Below are positions 59,450 to 64,000 of a stretch of DNA of 64,000 nucleotides, one piece after another. The position numbers were made by a program, and so were the translations under genes. Source of the stretch: Burkholderiaceae bacterium (GTDB lineage Bacteria; Pseudomonadota; Gammaproteobacteria; Burkholderiales; Burkholderiaceae_C); NCBI GenBank assembly GCA_019751915.1, contig JAIEMS010000040.1, positions 1-64,000 of the forward strand. The letters run 5' to 3'. How positions within the stretch are numbered: the stretch's first letter is position 1; each line of letters begins with the position of its first letter. The notes beneath the pieces are model-generated. The model had not been told where the DNA came from and did no database searches. It saw only the letters and a program-made list of their open reading frames with translations.

Positions 59450-62139
59450 CAGATCAGCTCCTTCACATCGAGTACCAAAAGTACGCTGCCATCGCCCAGC
59501 AAAGCTGTACCGGCAAAACCGGGTAGGCCTGCCAGCGGCCCTTCAAGGGGTTTCAAAATGATATCTACAGTTTGGGCAAAACCATCGACGATCAGTCCCA
59601 TGATGTCGCCCAATACCCGCACCAGTAGCACGGCGTATTCGCCATGTTCGTTGGGTTGTGGTGGGTGTGGCAGACCCAACAGTGCATCCGCACCGAACAA
59701 TGGCACCAGCTCATTGCGCAACACAGTGGCGCGCTGATTTTTGATTTGGTGGATTTGCCCGGGGTGGATGCGCACGGTTTCGACCACGACATCCATCGGT
59801 ACGCCAAAACGCTGGCCCGCCAAAGTGATCATCATCACGTTAGAAACCGTCACCGATAGCGGTAAAGATAGCTCCAACCGGGTGCCTAGACCCTTTTGGC
59901 TGCTCAGTTGGACACTGCCGCCCATTTTGCTGATGCTATTGCGCACCACGTCCATACCGACACCACGCCCGGACAGGTCGGTAATGGCCTCTGCGGTCGA
60001 AAAACCAGCGGCAAAAACCAACTGTACGGCTTCGGCCTCGGTCAAAGTTTCGAGCCGAGCTTCGTCGATCAAACCCTTTTCAAACGCCTTGACTTTGATG
60101 GTTTCGGGGTCAATGCCCTTGCCATCGTCTTGCACGGTAATTAGTACCCGGTCACCCTCTTGGCGGGCGCTGACGCTCAAGGTGCCTTGGGCCGGTTTGC
60201 CTGCGGCTTGGCGTACCTCGGGGCTTTCGATGCCGTGGTCTAGGCTGTTGCGCAAGATGTGAATCAGCGGATCACCCAAGGCTTCGACGATGTTCTTATC
60301 GGCTTCGGTGTCGTCGCCCTCGACCACCAAGTGGACTTGTTTGCCAAGGTTCTTTGCCACATCGCGCACCAAGCGCGGAAAGCGTTGAAACACAGCACTG
60401 AGCGGCAACATGCGTACTTGCATGATGCCGTCTTGCATTTCTTCGGCAATGCGGTTGATGACGGCGTATTGGGTCTTGATTTCCCGCGCCAGCTCGCGGC
60501 TACCGAACACCTTTTCGGCCCGATCGGCCAAGTAGGGTAGAGCGTTTTTAGCCACCACCATCTCGCCAATCAAATCCATCAACCTGTCCACCTTTTCCAT
60601 CGGCACTTTGAGCAGATGTACCACTGGAGCGGCGTGGTTGTCGTCATTTCGGACGGGCGCTTTGGGGTGCTCTGCCACCGCTGCTGGTTTGGCCTGTGGC
60701 ATCGGAGCCGGGGCAGGGGGGGGTGGAGCCGCTACCGTTGGCTGTTCTGGGGCAGGCGTTGGCCCGTAGGGTGTGTGTGCATCGACAAAAGCGGCCAGCG
60801 GTGCCATGTTGCGCGCATCGTTGGCTGCTGCGATAGCTTGTTGGAGTTGCGGCAACCAAGCGCCGCCGTGCAGATGCTGGTACAGGTGATTTAAGGTGGT
60901 GCCGATGCTGTCGAGCCGTCCGGCCCACAGTTCTGGCGCTACAGGCAAGTCCATCAAGTGTCGCTGTGTTGCGACAATTTGCACCAAGGCTGCTTGGTCT
61001 GGTGCAGACAACGGCTCATGTTGCACAGATGCAGGCACTGTGGGCACGACTGCGGGAGGGGTGGGCGGTGGTGGTGCTTGGGATGCCAGCGTGGCGCACA
61101 CAGCGTGCCAGTCCGGACTGGTTTGGCGGTCTAGCCCTGCCAACAAAGCAGCAATGGCCGCTGGCGCAGCCTGTGCCTGAGCCAAGCGCTGCACCCAGCG
61201 CAGCGCAGAGGCGATCCACAGCCCCGGATTGACCATCTCCAGCAACGCTGATGCCGCCGCCAATACGCCAGCCATATCGTGGTTTTGAAGCCGTGCCTGC
61301 GCCTCCTCCATCAAATCGCCATACACCAAGTCGCCACTGGGCGCTCCCACCGGTACTGCCAAAGCCAGTGCAGGCAAGCGGTAAGTGACGATCTGTTCCG
61401 GCACATAGCGAAAGTGGTCTGACACCTCGGCAAGGCTGGCGCTGGTGAGCATGTCCAGCACCAGATTGGCTTGGTAGACATCGACCTCGGTAGATGGGGG
61501 CCAAGGCTGTAAGGGATGAATAGCCAAGGCTTGCAGGCCGGGCAGGTGCTGCACCGTCAGCAAAGGGTCTTCGCCTTTGAAGAAGCATTCCGGTTCGGGC
61601 ACATAGCGCACCGCCAGCCACTCGGTGCTGCCAGATGGCTCTAGCAGTGCAGCACGGGTGCTTTCAGGAATGCGCCCGACCCATGACCAGTCGCTGGGTA
61701 CTGGCACTGTGCTGGTGGGGGTGTCCGTGGCATTCGACAGTGCACCGTCGCCATCGACCGGAATACGGGCCCGCAATTGCGTTTCGAGGGTTTGCTGCCT
61801 TGGCACAAAACTGTCGTCCAGCGCACCTTTTTCGGCAATGGTGTCGAGCAATTCGCTGACAAAATCCATGGCCGACAGCAGCAAATCGGTCAGATCTGCA
61901 TCCAAGGCCAGTTGCCCGCTTCTGACTTTGTCGAGCAAGTCTTCGGCGGCATGCACCACACGGGTGAGCGGGGCAAACTCAAACAGCCCCGAATTGCCCT
62001 TGAGCGTGTGTACCAAACGGAACAATCCGCCTAAAAGCTCTGCGTCGTCGGGCGCTTCTTCAAGCTGCAAAACCGTTTGACCGATGTCTTCGAGAAAATC
62101 GCGCGCCTCGCTCAAAAATTGTTCAAGCAGTGGATTCAT
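59449..62139 (-). CDS. cheA: Chemotaxis histidine kinase CheA with long middle region
   Basis: A CheA-type hybrid of 896 residues. P1 HPt domain: phospho-acceptor H44 in RLVHTLKGNSGLFEF. Residues about 150-260 look like a P2-type docking domain (RYVPEPECFFKGEDPLL...). Residues about 260-500 are helical and proline/alanine-rich with no family I know. P3 dimerisation starts near 508 (VPMEKVDRLMDLIGEMVVAKNAL). The P4 ATPase has N box HILRNSLDHGIESP, G1 DDGKGID, and G2 GRGVGMDVV. P5 (about 762-896) is the CheW-like domain. No receiver domain is fused. The start has GGAGGAGG upstream and overlaps cheY as ATGA. There is no CheW gene in view. Confidence 0.93.
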   Translation of the reverse strand: MNPLLEQFLSEARDFLEDIGQTVLQLEEAPDDAELLGGLFRLVHTLKGNSGLFEFAPLTRVVHAAEDLLDKVRSGQLALDADLTDLLLSAMDFVSELLDTIAEKGALDDSFVPRQQTLETQLRARIPVDGDGALSNATDTPTSTVPVPSDWSWVGRIPESTRAALLEPSGSTEWLAVRYVPEPECFFKGEDPLLTVQHLPGLQALAIHPLQPWPPSTEVDVYQANLVLDMLTSASLAEVSDHFRYVPEQIVTYRLPALALAVPVGAPSGDLVYGDLMEEAQARLQNHDMAGVLAAASALLEMVNPGLWIASALRWVQRLAQAQAAPAAIAALLAGLDRQTSPDWHAVCATLASQAPPPPTPPAVVPTVPASVQHEPLSAPDQAALVQIVATQRHLMDLPVAPELWAGRLDSIGTTLNHLYQHLHGGAWLPQLQQAIAAANDARNMAPLAAFVDAHTPYGPTPAPEQPTVAAPPPPAPAPMPQAKPAAVAEHPKAPVRNDDNHAAPVVHLLKVPMEKVDRLMDLIGEMVVAKNALPYLADRAEKVFGSRELAREIKTQYAVINRIAEEMQDGIMQVRMLPLSAVFQRFPRLVRDVAKNLGKQVHLVVEGDDTEADKNIVEALGDPLIHILRNSLDHGIESPEVRQAAGKPAQGTLSVSARQEGDRVLITVQDDGKGIDPETIKVKAFEKGLIDEARLETLTEAEAVQLVFAAGFSTAEAITDLSGRGVGMDVVRNSISKMGGSVQLSSQKGLGTRLELSLPLSVTVSNVMMITLAGQRFGVPMDVVVETVRIHPGQIHQIKNQRATVLRNELVPLFGADALLGLPHPPQPNEHGEYAVLLVRVLGDIMGLIVDGFAQTVDIILKPLEGPLAGLPGFAGTALLGDGSVLLVLDVKELI

Positions 62140-62516
62140 GCGTTCCCTCCTCCTTGTCCCAGCATCAGGGCAACTACGCGCACCAAGTGGTCTGGTTTGG
62201 CTGGTTTGACGATATAAAAATTGGCCCCAGCCGCGTAAGCGGCCAGCTCGTCTTTGGCCTGCGATTCGGTAGAAACCATGATAGCTGGTGCTTGATGGGC
62301 TTGAGGGTTGCGGCGCAGTTCACGCAAAAAAGCACAGCCGTCCATTTTTGGCATATTCACATCGACCACATACAAATCGTAGTGTTGGTTCAGGGATTTT
62401 TCGAGTGCCTCAATGCCATTGATGGCTTCATCGACTTCCCAACCGGCTGCTTCCAGTAGTTGCCGGTGGTACATGCGAATAGTTGCAGCATCATCAACAA
62501 TCAATATCCGCTTCAC
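62136..62516 (-). CDS. CheY-like response regulator (operon copy 1)
   Basis: A receiver domain of 126 residues: VDDAATIRMYHRQLLE, phospho-acceptor Asp in YVVDVNMPKMDG, switch Ser/Thr in IMVSTES, Lys in IVKPAKPDHL. The ATG lies 3 nt past the cheR stop, and its own stop overlaps the cheA start. With the second CheY farther down the operon this gives two phosphate sinks or outputs for one kinase. Confidence 0.92.
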   Translation of the reverse strand: MKRILIVDDAATIRMYHRQLLEAAGWEVDEAINGIEALEKSLNQHYDLYVVDVNMPKMDGCAFLRELRRNPQAHQAPAIMVSTESQAKDELAAYAAGANFYIVKPAKPDHLVRVVALMLGQGGGNA

Positions 62517-62519
62517 AAA

Positions 62520-63362
62520 TCACCCCTTTAATGGCTTTTGGTAAACCATGCTTTCTGGAAATTTACGCAATGAAAACAAATTTGAAATCCGACTCATTGT
62601 TTCTGAGTGTCCCAAGCACATAAATCCACCAGGATTGAGTGCATCAAAGAAAGTCTCAGCAGCCATTCTGCGTGATATATCGTCGAAGTAAATTAATAGA
62701 TTTCGGCAAAATACCACGTCAATGTTTCTGAATTTTCTGGTTTCGGCGGTGTTCATTAAATTTATTCTAGAAAATTCTACTGATTCACGTAAATCTTTAT
62801 TTATTTGCCAAAAACCTGGCTTTGTGTTTTCAAAATATTTTAATAAATAATTTGATGGGAGGTTTCTGACAGAATGTGAAGAGTAAATTCCTTTTTGTGC
62901 CGCTTGCAGAATTTCGGTGTCAATGTCTGAGGATAAAATTTCTACTTCGTAATCGTCAATTTTTGCCCATTTTTCTAGCAAGTAAATCGCAATAGAATAA
63001 GGTTCTTCTCCGGAGGAAGACGGGATTGACCAAATTTTGATGGTGTCACCCCGTGCCTTGTTTTTAACGACCTCATTGAGTAGCGAATTTACTAAGCAAT
63101 CAAACTGATAAGCCTCACGAAAAAAATAGGTTTCATTTACCGTCATCAAGTTGGTGAGGGTTTGAAATTCTTTGCCGCTGGCTTGAAAGCGCAGCATTGT
63201 AAAGTATTCTCTAAAGCTTCCAAGATTATTGGCTTCAATGCGCTCAATGAGTCGCTTGTCAACAAAATACCTCTTTGTTTCTTCAAATAAAATACCTGTC
63301 TTGCGATAGAAAAATTCTTTAAACTTTAAAAAATCTTCTAATCCAATGGTGATAGAGGGCAT
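62520..63362 (-). CDS. cheR: CheR-type chemotaxis methyltransferase
   Basis: A receptor glutamate methyltransferase of about 280 residues. The N-terminal all-helical domain (FLKFKEFFYRKTGILFEETKRYFVDKRL) is followed by the SAM domain: TLMTVNETYFFREAYQF in CheR proteins, IWSIPSSSGEEPYSIAI binding SAM, LSSDIDTEIL, and VFCRNLLIYFDD. The second motif reads PSSS where most CheR have A/G-x-S-T-GEEPYS. The start is ATG 63362, overlapping the HEAT gene stop as TAATG. The gene is AT-rich (17 G/C in the 60 bases from 62761) in contrast with both neighbours, suggesting separate acquisition. Confidence 0.93.
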   Translation of the reverse strand: MPSITIGLEDFLKFKEFFYRKTGILFEETKRYFVDKRLIERIEANNLGSFREYFTMLRFQASGKEFQTLTNLMTVNETYFFREAYQFDCLVNSLLNEVVKNKARGDTIKIWSIPSSSGEEPYSIAIYLLEKWAKIDDYEVEILSSDIDTEILQAAQKGIYSSHSVRNLPSNYLLKYFENTKPGFWQINKDLRESVEFSRINLMNTAETRKFRNIDVVFCRNLLIYFDDISRRMAAETFFDALNPGGFMCLGHSETMSRISNLFSLRKFPESMVYQKPLKG

Positions 63363-63997
63363 TAATTCACCGCAATTCGTTTTTTTACTGCAGCGACTGC
63401 AAAGCACACATAAGGATCATCTGAAAATCTGGCAGGTACAGTATCTATGACAGCCAGTGCTGTTTCGGTTCCGACTTCCGCTAGCACATTCAGGGCGCTG
63501 GCCACCACGTTCACATGGGGGTCGTGGGCTACCACGTCGAGTAGCCAAGTTTCTACGTCAGGGTGGCGCAGGGATTCGAGAACATCCACGGCAAAAATTC
63601 GCACATCCGAATCGGGATCGTGCAAGATGGCCTGCATCTGGGGGGCCATGTCTTCGGGCAGTTGCTTGAGTACCTCAATGGCTGCATTGCGCAGATGGGT
63701 GTCATCAGAGCGCAGCAACGCAATGAGCCGGGTGACCACGATATCGCCACCCAATTGTTCCAGTGCGGTACAAATGGCCGTGCGTACTGTGTGGTCAGAT
63801 TCGGACTCAAGGGCTTGGCACAGTGCCAAGCGTGCTTCTGGTTCGTGTGCCAAATCGCGCACCGCCCAACGCCGCACACTGGGGTCAGCATCGTGCAGTT
63901 GTTGCAATAAACCAGCCATATCCCGGGGTAGGAGGCGCACGTCGGGCCGTGCGTCAGATGGCACATCGGGTGCAGGCTGGGGTTTTTTAAGTGCCAT
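63362..63997 (-). CDS. HEAT-repeat protein heading the chemosensory operon
   Basis: A protein of 211 residues made of about five to six HEAT-like helical pairs (for example MAGLLQQLHDADPSVRRWAVRDLAHEPEARLALCQAL and VVTRLIALLRSDDTHLRNAAIEVLKQLPEDMAP). No catalytic PBS-lyase residues are recognisable, so it is probably a protein-binding scaffold. The ATG at 63997 is 3 nt from the window edge, so the upstream gene or promoter is not seen. The 5' end of the operon may extend beyond the window. Confidence 0.8.
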   Translation of the reverse strand: MALKKPQPAPDVPSDARPDVRLLPRDMAGLLQQLHDADPSVRRWAVRDLAHEPEARLALCQALESESDHTVRTAICTALEQLGGDIVVTRLIALLRSDDTHLRNAAIEVLKQLPEDMAPQMQAILHDPDSDVRIFAVDVLESLRHPDVETWLLDVVAHDPHVNVVASALNVLAEVGTETALAVIDTVPARFSDDPYVCFAVAAVKKRIAVN

Positions 63998-64000
63998 GTT

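Overview
The window looks like a chromosomal segment of a Gram-negative betaproteobacterium, order Burkholderiales and most probably family Comamonadaceae. The grounds are the housekeeping gene order (pilMNOPQ-aroKB; fimV-truA-trpFBA-accD; leuC-leuD-leuB-asd; rpsF-priB-rpsR-rplI-dnaB), the DUF1415 and TPR-methyltransferase genes, the generally GC-rich sequence and a short interspersed repeat of a type I associate with that family. No tRNA, rRNA, CRISPR array or prophage was seen. The genus cannot be fixed from the sequence alone.

Layout. 1-6434: end of an unidentified reading frame, then glutamate synthase gltB-gltD (minus strand). 6501-7363: a REP-associated tyrosine transposase bracketed by hairpins sharing a GGGTCAGA-type core. 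7365-8977: a methyltransferase and DUF1415 gene pair. 9198-18522: the type IV pilus operon pilM-N-O-P-Q, a large Ig-like repeat lipoprotein, then aroK-aroB, all on the minus strand. 18788-23057: penicillin-binding protein 1A, frataxin-like cyaY (minus), and lptM-like lipoprotein-lysA. 23143-23313: a degraded gene remnant. 23387-30805: fimV-truA-trpF-trpB-trpA-accD (minus). 31065-35573: leuC-leuD-leuB-asd (minus). 35745-39569: grpE-dnaK-dnaJ (minus) behind a good sigma-32 promoter. 39800-42775: rpsF-priB-rpsR-rplI-dnaB (plus). 42975-45966: PhoH-family ATPase, a bacterioferritin comigratory-type peroxiredoxin and an Mth938-domain protein (minus). 46095-56737: alaA, DUF1176 gene, hom-thrC, moeA-moaD, class I fumarase, murI and a TPR-methyltransferase (plus). 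56792-63997: a chemosensory operon reading HEAT-repeat protein, CheR, CheY, CheA, a small STAS-like protein, a second CheY, an MCP and a ParA ATPase (minus).

How the genes work together. Much of the window is amino-acid supply: ammonia assimilation (gltBD), alanine (alaA), threonine/homoserine (asd, hom, thrC), lysine (asd, lysA), leucine (leuBCD), tryptophan (trpFBA) and the shikimate route (aroKB). Cell-envelope and pilus functions (PBP1A, MurI, PilMNOPQ, FimV, LptM) and protein quality control (GrpE-DnaK-DnaJ) make up most of the rest. The accessory parts are the Ig-repeat lipoprotein inserted between pilQ and aroK, the RAYT element, and the chemosensory operon. That operon joins a CheA with a long non-standard middle region to HEAT, STAS and ParA partners and has no cheW or cheB inside the window.

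Two cross-cutting patterns stand out. First, a 45-nt element with invariant geometry (TTGCTAT, 7 nt, ATAGC, 20 nt, GCGCTA) occurs at least seven times, including matches inside the coding sequences of trpF and murI. Second, three stretches (the 3' part of pilQ plus the Ig-repeat lipoprotein; cheR; less clearly the 5' part of the MCP gene) are far richer in A+T than their surroundings.
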